12,500 nt of DNA. It comes from Neocallimastix lanati (nom. inval.). Taxonomy: Eukaryota > Neocallimastigomycota > Neocallimastigomycetes > Neocallimastigales > Neocallimastigaceae. The stretch is taken from positions 280,001-292,500 of the forward strand of contig JACVTC010000040.1 in assembly GCA_016946835.1 (NCBI GenBank), read 5' to 3'. The notes under the pieces are model-generated. The model was not told the DNA's origin, made no database searches, and saw only the letters and a program-made list of their open reading frames with translations. The translations under genes were made by a program, and so were the position numbers. This document shows positions 1-12,500 of this stretch, in pieces (positions within the stretch are counted from its first letter, which is position 1; each line of letters starts with the position of its first letter).

Positions 1-3902
<3,902 letters not shown>

Positions 3903-4013
3903 TTTTTTTTTCTTGTTCTTTTCTTTCTTTCTTCTTTCTTTTATTTGTTTGTTTATTTACTTTTTTGTCAGTCTTTCTCTTTTTTTTTCTTTTCTTTTCT
4001 TTTTATTTCTTGT
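3903..4013 (-). other. Purine-rich 5' leader upstream of the asparaginase ATG
   Basis: The plus strand here is almost only T and C, so the sense strand of the gene is an A/G-rich leader (AAAGAAAG-type) ending in a run of A before the ATG. A-rich leaders are common in fungi. No TATA box can be singled out in such AT-rich DNA. Confidence 0.5.
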
Positions 4014-4246
4014 AACTTACTTTATAGTAATAAAAAATTTTTAATAAAAGTCATAGCTATATTAAAATAACATACATATATTTTTTGATATATTATAAAG
4101 TTTTTAAATAGTTATTTATTTAATATAAATGTATATATATAAATATTAATATAAATATATCTATGGTATTAAAAGTATGAGAAAAATAAAAAATAAAATA
4201 GAGTTTTATTAATATGTATATATATATATATGTATTGTTATCAAAA

Positions 4247-4247
<1 letters not shown>

Positions 4248-4301
<54 letters not shown>
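4248..4301. repeat. (AAT)18 microsatellite
   Basis: About 54 nt of pure AAT on the plus strand, roughly 350 bp upstream of the asparaginase start. Confidence 0.95.
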
Positions 4302-4718
4302 TTTACTATTTATTTTAGTTTTTGCAAAGCAACCTTTTTCTTTTTCTACCCTTATTTTATATTGTTATTAATGTTATAAATAAATTATTATATTAATAAT
4401 AATAGAAATAGCAATAAATTATAAATAAATTATCAAAATTATTTTTATGAAGAGTATTTATTAGGATTTATATAAATTATTACTTTTTGTTTTATTATAT
4501 AATTTAAAATTTTTAATTTTAAATGGTTATGATACCTTTTTTCTTTATCTACAAATAACTAAATTAAAAAATAAAATAAATATATAAATAAATATATAAA
4601 TAAACATATATATATAAGTAAATAAATATATAAATAAGTAAATAAATTTTTAATTAAAAATTTTTTTGATAAAGTTAATTTTTGATTTCTTTATCTTTTT
4701 TTTATTTTTTATTATTAT

Positions 4719-4720
<2 letters not shown>

Positions 4721-4759
<39 letters not shown>
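4721..4759. repeat. T39 homopolymer
   Basis: 39 consecutive T on the plus strand in the intergenic region, about 820 bp upstream of the asparaginase ATG (A39 in that gene's sense). Confidence 0.97.
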
Positions 4760-4760
<1 letters not shown>

Positions 4761-5284
4761 ATAATTTTAATTATTAAATAAAACTTTTTTTTTTCTAAAA
4801 AAAATTATATTTAAAATAATAATTATTAAAAAATATATATATATATATTTATTCATTCATTAAATTATTAAATGAAATAAAAGAAATAACAAAAAATGGT
4901 TTAACCATAAATAAAGTCTATTACATTTTATTTTTTTTTTTTTTTTTTAATATTAAAAGAAAAGAAAAAGAAAAAGAAAAAAGAGTATAATATTATATCT
5001 ATATAAAATATAATTAAAAAGTTTTTTTTAAACCATTACAACATTACAACAGATCTTAGAAACAAAAAAAAAAAAGCTTTTTCTTATTTTTATATATTTC
5101 ATTTTTATATATAAACATTCAATAATGTTATTTAATGAAAAAATTAAAATAAAAATAAAAACTAAAACTAAGAATTAATATTAAATTATTTTTTTACTAA
5201 TTTTTATTTATTTGTTAATTATTATTTAATATTTTTATTTATAGTTTATTTTTTTATTATTATTTTTATTTAAATTCCATTTCT

Positions 5285-5373
5285 ATTGCCTTTTCTATTT
5301 TTATTATTATAATTTATTTTTATTATTATTATTTATTTATTATTATTATTTATTATTATTATTATTTATTATT
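5285..5373. repeat. Impure ATT/TTTA microsatellite
   Basis: Alternating blocks of ATT and ATTT units, with single TTTA units breaking the trinucleotide phase. Intergenic, no coding sense. Confidence 0.75.
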
Positions 5374-5669
5374 GTGTTTGAATTTTTATTATTCTTTTTT
5401 TTTTCTTTTCTTTTTTAAATATAATTTTTATAATTATAATTTTTATTTCTAAATCTTTAATCAAACTTTTACTTCTTATTATTATTATTATAATTTTCTT
5501 ATCTACGAAATTTTATTAATAGAAAGAAAAAAAATATAACAAAAGATAACGAAAAATAAAAAAGATAGGAAAAAATAAATTAAAAATTTATATATTATTG
5601 AAATTTTTTTTTTAATTTTTTACTTTTTTTTTAATTTTTTAAAAATTTTAATTATTAATAAATTATTTC

Positions 5670-5695
<26 letters not shown>
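5670..5695. repeat. T26 homopolymer
   Basis: 26 consecutive T on the plus strand. This is the rightmost long T run in the window; every later run of 20 nt or more is A. Confidence 0.95.
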
Positions 5696-5701
<6 letters not shown>

Positions 5702-5960
5702 ATTTATAATTAATTTTTGTTTCTACATTTTTTAGATATCAAAAAATAAAAAAGGTTTTAATACCTATTTTTCTTTTTTAATTTTTTTTTTATTTTTTTT
5801 ATATATTATTTTTTTTAAATTTTTAAAATCATTTAATTATAGAATGCTTGTTTACTTAAAAACATGAAATTAATGAATATATTTCAATTTTGATAATAAT
5901 AATAATAATATAAATTAATGGAAATAATTTATATTTATATAATTAAAAAAAAGACAAGAA

Positions 5961-6010
5961 ATAAAAAAAAATAAAAAAGAATAAAAAAAAATAAAAAAGA
6001 ATAAAAAAAA
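5961..6010. repeat. 20-bp tandem repeat, about 2.5 copies
   Basis: Two exact copies (5961-5980, 5981-6000) of a 20-bp unit, ATA8-ATA6-GA in shorthand, plus a half copy running into a poly(A) tract. The regular G every 20 bp shows this is a tandem duplication rather than simple A-richness. Confidence 0.85.
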
Positions 6011-6052
6011 AAAAAAACACTATATATATCTAAATTTTTATTTTGATTATTA

Positions 6053-6286
6053 TTACAACCTTTTATATTTATCAATTAATTTTTTATTTTTATTTTTTTT
6101 TTTTATATTTAATTTTTTATTCTTCTTATATTTATATTGTTGATTATATTTTATTGTCTTTAATTTGTAGTAATAGGGTAAATCATCTTCTTCAAATTTA
6201 AAAAACCATTCTCTCGTAATTGTCGATTCCGTTATCTTTAATTTTTTTTTAATAATAAAAAATGTTTTAACATACAATTTACATCA
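6053..6286 (-). pseudogene. Coding-like ORF fragment with no start codon, unknown origin
   Basis: An open frame on the minus strand runs from a TGA at 6286 to the TAA near 6053 with no in-frame ATG. Most of it is A-rich and biased to Lys, Asn and Tyr. A patch at about 6160-6245 has mixed codons unlike its surroundings and encodes TESTITREWFFKFEEDDLPY. Possible readings are an orphan exon, a decayed gene or transposon fragment, or chance. The pattern WFxxFxxxD weakly recalls the helix-turn-helix region of mariner-type transposases, but the rest does not align and no terminal repeats were found. I do not assign a function. Confidence 0.25.
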
Positions 6287-6676
6287 AAAAAAATAAAATA
6301 TATATATATATATTAATAATCATTTTCTTTTGGGGTATTTTTTTTTTATTTTTGTAATTTTATTTTTAGAAATTTCATATTTCTCTAAGCGTAACTTCTA
6401 TTAGAATTTTTTAATTGATAGTATATTATTTTTAATTTCTTATTTTAAATAATATATATTTTTTTTAATTTAAAAAAGAAAAACTAGGATATACATTCTA
6501 TGAGGTAATTTTTTTTTCTTTTTAAAAAAAAATAAATAAATAAATACATTAATTGTATGAATTTTTATTATTATTTTTTTTTAGTTAAAAGTAAGATTTA
6601 TGAAGCTTTATTTTTTAAATCTCTAATTTTATTATTAAACATTTCTTATTTATTTTTATTTAATAGCGAATAATAT

Positions 6677-6697
6677 AAAAAAAAAAAAAAAAAAAAA
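6677..6697. repeat. A21 homopolymer
   Basis: 21 consecutive A on the plus strand, intergenic. This is the first long run with plus-strand A polarity. Confidence 0.93.
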
Positions 6698-7482
6698 GTA
6701 GTATCAATAATTAAATTTTACACTAATTCATTATATATCATATATTTTTTAATAATATAATTGCTTTTTAATTTTAATTTTTATTATAATATGATATATT
6801 ATTATTATTTGTTATTATTATTATTATTATTTATTATTAACTCTTTTTTATTCTTTCTATTATTACAGTTTTTCTTTTTGAAAAAGATAAATAAAATAAT
6901 ATTAAAAAGAATTAAAAAGAGTTGAAAACAATTTTAATTAATAAAACACTTAAAATAATTAATAATAAATTTTATTTTGGTCCTTCTTTATTTTATCGCT
7001 AATCCATTATATAATTTTAAATGTTTTTTTTTTATATGATCATAAACAATAATAATCTAAATTTTTTTATTTTTTATTTAAAAATTTATTTTATAATATA
7101 TTTATTTATATATTTTTTTATTTTAATAATTAATAATTTATAAATACATTTACAGATTTTAATAATATACATAATATAAAATAAAATATTAAACTTAATA
7201 TTAAATAAAAAAATATTAAAACTGCTAAATATAAACATTAAAAATCAGAAATGATCCTTTTATTTTATTATATGTTTATTTATTTATTTTATTTCTTTTG
7301 TTTCATTAAAAAAGTCCAAATTCATTTACGAATATGTCATTACTAATTATTTTATAATCATTTTTCTATAATAGTCTAAACATTATTGGTAATATTCAAC
7401 GTTACTGAAATATTTTATATTTAATAATGTACAATATAATTAAAGACATAGCTGAGATATTCAACAAAAATTATTTTAAATC

Positions 7483-7505
7483 AAAAAAAAAAAAAAAAAA
7501 AAAAA
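7483..7505. repeat. A23 homopolymer
   Basis: 23 consecutive A on the plus strand, intergenic. Confidence 0.93.
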
Positions 7506-8140
7506 TTCAATAATTATAAAAATCTTTAATTATATTAATAAAAGTTTAAGAAATTGTAAATAAATATTTATATATATAATATTTAAAAAAAAAAGGTTTG
7601 GTAATAATTAAAATGGTATTCAATCTTTATTTTATTTTCTAGTAATCAAACAATATTTCAATTCAATTATTAATTTTTTTTTATCTTTTTGATTTCAACT
7701 TTGTATTTTTTTAGTTTTTATTGTTTGTTACTTTTTAATTTTTTAAATTTTATTTTATTTTTCTTTTTTTTTTTTTAAAAAGAAGAAAATCAGTAATTTA
7801 TTTAATTTCATTTTATATATTTACATAGTTATAATTAAAAATTTATTATAAAAAATTGTTTATTAATTAAATATTTATCTATTTATTATCTATCTATTCA
7901 TTTAATTATTTATAATTAAAAAGTTAACTTAAAAAAGGAAAAGATTCCAAACTTTATTTTCTAATAAAATGTAATTTGATACTAAATAAATATTTAAATA
8001 TATAATATATAATTAATGTATTGTAATATATTATTTACTTTTATGGATTAATTTTTTAAAGTTTTAAAAAATAAAAAAACTTTTTTTTAAAAAAGTAAAT
8101 AATAATTAATAATTAATAAATAATAATTAATAATTAATAA

Positions 8141-8407
8141 AATAATAAATAATAAATAATAAATAATAAATAATAAATAATAAATAATAAATAATAAATA
8201 ATAAATAATAAATAATAAATAATAAATAATAAATAATAAATAATAAATAATAAATAATAAATAATAAATAATTAAATAATAAATAATTAAATAATAAATA
8301 ATTAAATAATAAATAATAAATAATAAATAATAAATAATAAATAATAAATAATAAATAATAAATAATAAATAATAAATAATAAATAATAAATAATAAATAA
8401 TAAATAA
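8141..8407. repeat. TAAATAA 7-bp minisatellite with embedded 15-bp units
   Basis: About 267 nt of tandem TAAATAA. At about 8271-8308 one T insertion in alternate units gives three 15-bp units (7+8); either side is a pure 7-mer. The minus strand is stop-free across it and would read as a seven-residue Leu/Ile/Tyr/Phe repeat, because 7 and 3 share no factor. That frame is an artefact, not a gene. It ends about 325 bp upstream of the proposed POC1 start. Confidence 0.95.
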
Positions 8408-8483
8408 TGAATTAAATTTTAGAATTATGTCAAAAAATAAAATTTTTAAAAAAAAAAAAAAAAACAATTTTTTACATATTTCA

Positions 8484-8586
8484 AAAAAAAAAAATAAAAA
8501 AAATAAAAAAAATAAAAAATAAAAAAAAATAAAAAATAAAAATAATAAAAAATAAAAAAAATAAAAAATAAAAATAAAATAAATAA
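8484..8586. repeat. A-rich AATAAAA-type degenerate repeat
   Basis: Runs of 3-8 A separated by single T, with no fixed period. Together with A17 at 8448-8464 it makes the region upstream of POC1 strongly A-rich on the sense strand. Confidence 0.7.
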
Positions 8587-8731
8587 AAGTACCGATAATA
8601 TTTAAAATAAACAAATATTACAATATCAAAATATTGAAGGAAAAAAAATAAATAAATCATTATTTTTAATATAATAATTTATATTAATTGTTATTCTATA
8701 ATAAAAATTTTATTATTTCAATAATTGAATA

Positions 8732-9817
8732 ATGGTAATTACAATTTATATTTCTCTTATTTAAAATAAAATATTATAAACATATATCGATAACAAGATA
8801 TTTAATATTAAATATTAAATATTTCCATACTTGATAAAAATGAAAATAACAATAAAAATAAAAAATTAAAACAGGATATATTTATATTTTTTAAATATTC
8901 AAATAAAGAAAAAAAAATTTTTTTAATTAAATATATTATTTAATTTGCTGCGCAATACATATTTTGAATTGAAATAAAATATTTTTTTTATTATATATAA
9001 ATATTTATAAAAGTTTCAAAGTATTTAATGAATATAAATAATTATTTAAAAGAAATGAAATAAATATTATATATATATATATAAAAAGTTTTAATTAAAT
9101 AAATTGGAAAATCTTTTAATTATAATATCAGTATTTCAATATATGAACAATTTTTATTAAAAACTTTGTTTTTTGAAATAATTCATATAAAACAATATAG
9201 ATAAAAAAAATTCATCAAAAAAAAAAAAAAAAATCGATATATATTCAAAAAATTTGTTAAAAAAATATATATATAAATATTTATAAATTGATTATAAATA
9301 TACATAAATAGGCATTTGGACCTTCAGAAGACCCAGAATTAGAACGCTCATTTTTTGGGCAAAAGGGTAAAATAACATGTGTATCATTTAGATCTTCAAT
9401 GACACAGATGGCATCGGGTTCAACAGATAATTCTGTAATGGTGTGGAATTTCCCTGCCCATCTAAGAGCTTATAAATATACAGGACATACCGTAAATAAT
9501 TTCATTTATAATATATAATAATTAATAATATATAATATTTAATAATATAATAATATATAATATGGAAATATGAAATATAAAAAAAATATATAAATTTTTA
9601 TATATTAATTGATATTAATAATACTATTATATATATATATATTTATTTAACAATACATATTAAATATATTTATATTAAAATAATTATTAATAATGATATG
9701 TTAATATTAATATAATAAAGGGACCTATAACAAGTGTTCATTTCTCACCATCGGGAAGACTGTTAGCATCTTCCTCTAAAGATTGTACTGTCAGATTATG
9801 GACACCTAGAGCGTAAG

Positions 9818-9854
<37 letters not shown>

Positions 9855-10381
9855 TCTTTTTTTGTTTTTATTTTACTATATTAAATATCCATATATGTTA
9901 ATTATTAATTATATATATATATTAATTTATTATTATTATTATAATTATTTATTTATTTTATTTTATTTTATTTTTCAATATATATATATAATTATATATA
10001 AAATTAATATTTAACATGAAATAAATATTTTTATTTGATAATTTATATATTTAATATATAAATATATATATTATAGAAAAGGTGAAGTTTCAGTATTTAA
10101 AGCACATACCTCTGCAGTAAGAGCAGTACAATTTTCAAAAGATGGTAAATCACTATTAACAGCATCAGATGATAAAAGTATTAAAATATGGTCTACTAAA
10201 GGAATGAAATTTCAACATTCTTTGTTAGGTCATTTGAATTGGGTAAAAACTGCTTGTTTTTCACCCAATTCTAAATTAGTATTAAGTGGTAGTGATGATA
10301 AAACGGTAAAACTATGGGATGTCCATAATAAAACTTGTATAAAAACGTTTTGGGTTCATAAAGAGTAAATTATCAAACATC

Positions 10382-10416
<35 letters not shown>

Positions 10417-10508
10417 AAAAAGAAAAAAAAAAAATTAAAAATTAAAAATATTAATAGAAATAGTTAAAAAAAAATAAAAAGAAATAATAATAATAATAAT
10501 AATAAATA

Positions 10509-10545
<37 letters not shown>

Positions 10546-11322
10546 GTAATACCAATAATAGTAATAGTAACAAATACGAAGTTTATATACTTTATTTTTA
10601 TTTGATTTTATTAATTTATTAAATATATATTCTAATTATAATATGATATTAATATAATTTATATATTATATTATATATATAGTTCAATTAATAATGTACA
10701 ATTCCATTCATCGGGATCAATTATAGCATCATGTTCCGATGATAATACCATTAAATTAATTGATATTAGAATGAATAAATTAATTCAACTATATGAAAAT
10801 GCTCATGAACATACAAGAAAAAAAACGAAAGGGGTTACCAGTATTTCATTTGGTGGAGCTGACAATGAATATTTATCAAGTTCAGGTGTTGATGGTTTAA
10901 TAAAGGTAATTTATTTTATTAAAAAAAATTTTTTTTCTTTGTTTTTATTTTTATATTTATATTTTTTTTATTTTAATTCTAATATTACATTATTTCACTA
11001 TATTATAATCTTTATTATAAATTTATATATATAATTTACCTTTATTATATTCATATAAATAAGATATGGGATTTAAAGGAGGGTCATTTATTATATACAT
11101 TATATGGTCATAAAAAAGGACCAACATTAGCAACAACCTTTTCAAATGAAGGTAATTACTTTGCAACAACAGGATGTGATGAGCAGGTACTTCTATGGAA
11201 AAGTAATTTCAAAGAAGAATATAATAATGAAAATGAAAGAAATTATAGTACCTATTCACCAAGTATGAATGATAAGAACAAAAAAAAATAAAAAATAAAA
11301 TTATTTTTTTTTATTTATATTC

Positions 11323-11365
<43 letters not shown>

Positions 11366-12319
11366 TTAAATAAATGAATAATAGTACTAAAAAAATTTTT
11401 TAATGTTTTTTTTTCTTTTTTTTTTTTTTTGGATAATAGAACCTGTAATGACTACCTATAATAAAAATAATGAAAATTCAGTAAGTTAATTTTAATCTTT
11501 TTTTTTTTTTTTTATTTATTTATTATATAAATTATAATATAAAAATGAAAAATTTTGCATATTTATTTTTAAATTCTATTAATAAATTAATATATATATA
11601 TATATATATATATTTTTATTCATATTAGAATATGAGATATAATAATAATAATAATAATAATGAAAATTCGATTAATAATAGTTTTAGAAGTAATATGGAG
11701 AATAGAAGTAAACCAATTATTTCTCTTTCATCAATCAATCAAGATAGTTCAATTCCAAATACAGAATATGAATCCTCTCCTACAAATAATGATATTAATA
11801 TATCAGTGAATGAAAATAACATCATTAATAATTCTGATCACCAAAATAGTTTAAATAATGAAAGCAATATCCTTTCCCCTAATCTAGAAATAAATACATC
11901 AAAATCTAATAATGATTCTTCAATAAATATACCAAATTCTAACCCTAATATTACTGCCGCTACGAATAATAATAATAACAATATCACTAATAATAGTAAT
12001 ACAAATAATAATGAAGGTAATAAAAATAGTAAAAGTCTTAATATTAATCCTGATTTTAAAGAAAATAATGATATGACAGTTTTATTAAAACAAATTATTA
12101 AGCAAATGGATGTTTTAACACAAACTATAAATATCATGGAGGTAAGCCTAAAATATTTTTATTATAATAATATATCATATTTAATTTTAAACACTAATTT
12201 ATAATATAATTTTTATATCATAATTACAATTATAATATGAAAAGACTCGATTAACAACTAATGAAGATAGAGTACTTCATTTAACTCAAATAATTAATAA
12301 TGATGAATCTCCATCATAA
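8732..12319 (+). CDS. POC1: POC1 centriolar protein homologue (WD40 repeats plus C-terminal coiled coil), 9 exons
   Basis: POC1 is a structural protein of centrioles and basal bodies, needed for their stability. Exons: 8732-8734 (tentative, ATG only), 9312-9491, 9721-9812, 10077-10364, 10683-10905, 11064-11262, 11440-11480, 11629-12141, 12245-12319. All introns are GT...AG, joins keep frame, product 537 residues. The N-terminal [10 protein letters not shown] segment resembles the start of animal POC1. Seven WD40 repeats span about 13-309, for example GH...W at 59-88 and 143-172; the last ends in [11 protein letters not shown], a POC1-like sequence. An Asn/Ser-rich linker (about 312-485) leads to a coiled coil (about 491-530) with [13 protein letters not shown], the POC1 C-terminal signature. 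Oddities: WD5 has Ile214 for the usual Trp, and WD6 carries extra residues. Identity is firm; the start is uncertain. Confidence 0.93.
9818..9852. repeat. A35 homopolymer at the POC1 intron 3 donor
   Basis: 35 A begin directly after the donor GTAAG at 9813-9817, so the intron opens with a poly(A) tract. Confidence 0.96.
10386..10414. repeat. A29 homopolymer in POC1 intron 4
   Basis: 29 A starting 21 nt after the donor GTAAAT at 10365, continuing into an A-rich stretch with scattered G. Confidence 0.96.
10483..10545. repeat. (AAT)n microsatellite in POC1 intron 4
   Basis: About 20 AAT units with one AAAT phase break near 10503, then decaying into AATAGT-type units. AAT is on the sense strand, as in asparaginase intron 6. 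Confidence 0.9.
11324..11363. repeat. A40 homopolymer in POC1 intron 6
   Basis: 40 consecutive A, the longest homopolymer in the window, in the middle of intron 6 (11263-11439). A T15 run (11416-11430) lies just before that intron's acceptor. Confidence 0.96.
11590..11612. repeat. (TA)n in POC1 intron 7
   Basis: A TA dinucleotide run of about 23 nt shortly before the 11628 acceptor. Confidence 0.85.
11638..12060 (+). repeat. Asn/Ser-rich linker coding tract of POC1
   Basis: Exon 8 encodes about 140 residues dominated by Asn, Ser, Ile and Thr, opening with seven AAT codons. Animal POC1 proteins also have a poorly conserved linker here between propeller and coiled coil; this one is Asn-rich. 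Probably disordered. Confidence 0.85.
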
Positions 12320-12500
12320 TATTATTTACTATAAAATATAATATATAACATATTAACATTCATAAAAAAAATATAAATTATCCCAATTTAGAATTTTTTT
12401 TTTTTTTATTTTATTTTTTAAATAATAATTCTGTAAATATATTTATATACTTATATACATTTTTATTTTATTTGTATTTTAAATTTGAATATAATTTCAT
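12320..12500. other. 3' flank of POC1
   Basis: AT-rich sequence after the TAA at 12317-12319, presumably 3' UTR and start of the next spacer. No polyadenylation signal can be told from background, and no further gene is visible. Confidence 0.6.

Larger units (their letters stand above)
4014..8140. other. Long AT-rich intergenic region without a supportable complete gene
   Basis: Both strands were read; stops are dense and no splice-connected homology is visible. The contents are A/T homopolymers (T18 at 4931-4948; the longer ones are listed separately), an imperfect minisatellite of about 16 bp built on AAATAAATATAT at 4565-4650, ATT/TTTA repeats and short hairpin-prone A/T blocks. Slightly more complex, non-coding stretches lie at about 4318-4355, 5030-5062, 6360-6420, 6960-7010 and 7305-7465; the last holds only short ORFs. 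The promoters of both flanking genes should lie here. Confidence 0.7.

Noticed and set aside
7428-7530. Possible short plus-strand ORF starting MYNIIKDIAEIF
   Set aside because: It runs into a poly(A) tract after about 20 codons and stops, with no donor site and no recognisable similarity.
8141-8407. CRISPR-like array
   Set aside because: The units are directly abutting 7-mers with no unique spacers; this is a minisatellite in a eukaryotic genome.
8087-8614. Minus-strand 175-codon open frame with a heptad Leu/Ile/Tyr repeat
   Set aside because: It is produced by the 7-bp minisatellite and A-rich repeats; a 7-bp unit gives a 7-residue peptide repeat automatically.
8942-8960. Small palindrome TTGCTGCGCAA upstream of POC1
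   Set aside because: A four-base stem is too short to support a regulatory or terminator call.
11838-12137. Minus-strand open frame rich in Leu/Val
   Set aside because: It is antisense to POC1 exon 8, whose Asn/Ser codons read as Leu/Ile backwards.

Overview
This looks like nuclear DNA of a very AT-rich, intron-rich eukaryote. An anaerobic gut fungus (Neocallimastigomycota) is the best guess. The evidence is extreme A/T content outside exons, spliceosomal introns of about 100-600 nt with GT...AG ends, asparagine-rich linkers in proteins, a fungal/animal-type L-asparaginase with ankyrin repeats, and a centriole gene (POC1), which implies a flagellated cell. Dictyostelids or another AT-rich protist are not strictly excluded.

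Layout. Two divergently transcribed genes flank a 4.8-kb AT-rich intergenic region. (1) Minus strand, 3902 to the left edge: a cytosolic type I L-asparaginase with a low-complexity linker and C-terminal ankyrin repeats. Eight exons are resolved and the 3' end lies outside the window. (2) 3903-8731: no complete gene; it holds homopolymers, AAT/ATT microsatellites, a 20-bp tandem repeat, a 7-bp minisatellite and one short coding-like patch near 6.2 kb. (3) Plus strand, 8732(?)-12319: POC1, a seven-bladed WD40 protein with an Asn-rich linker and a C-terminal coiled coil. Nine exons are inferred and the stop is inside the window. (4) 12320-12500: 3' flank.

I spliced both genes by hand. Every exon join keeps frame and rebuilds continuous family-like protein (654+ residues for the asparaginase, 537 for POC1). 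The least certain join is the POC1 start, where the only workable candidate within about 900 bp upstream is an exon consisting of the ATG alone.

The two genes have no obvious functional link: one is amino-acid metabolism, the other centriole/basal-body structure. I saw no mobile element with clear ends, CRISPR array, tRNA or rRNA, and nothing that amounts to a new multi-gene system. The most striking non-genic pattern is the polarity of long homopolymers. All nine runs of 20 nt or more are T on the left (to 5.7 kb) and A on the right (from 6.7 kb), so they read as poly(A) on the sense strand of the nearer gene.
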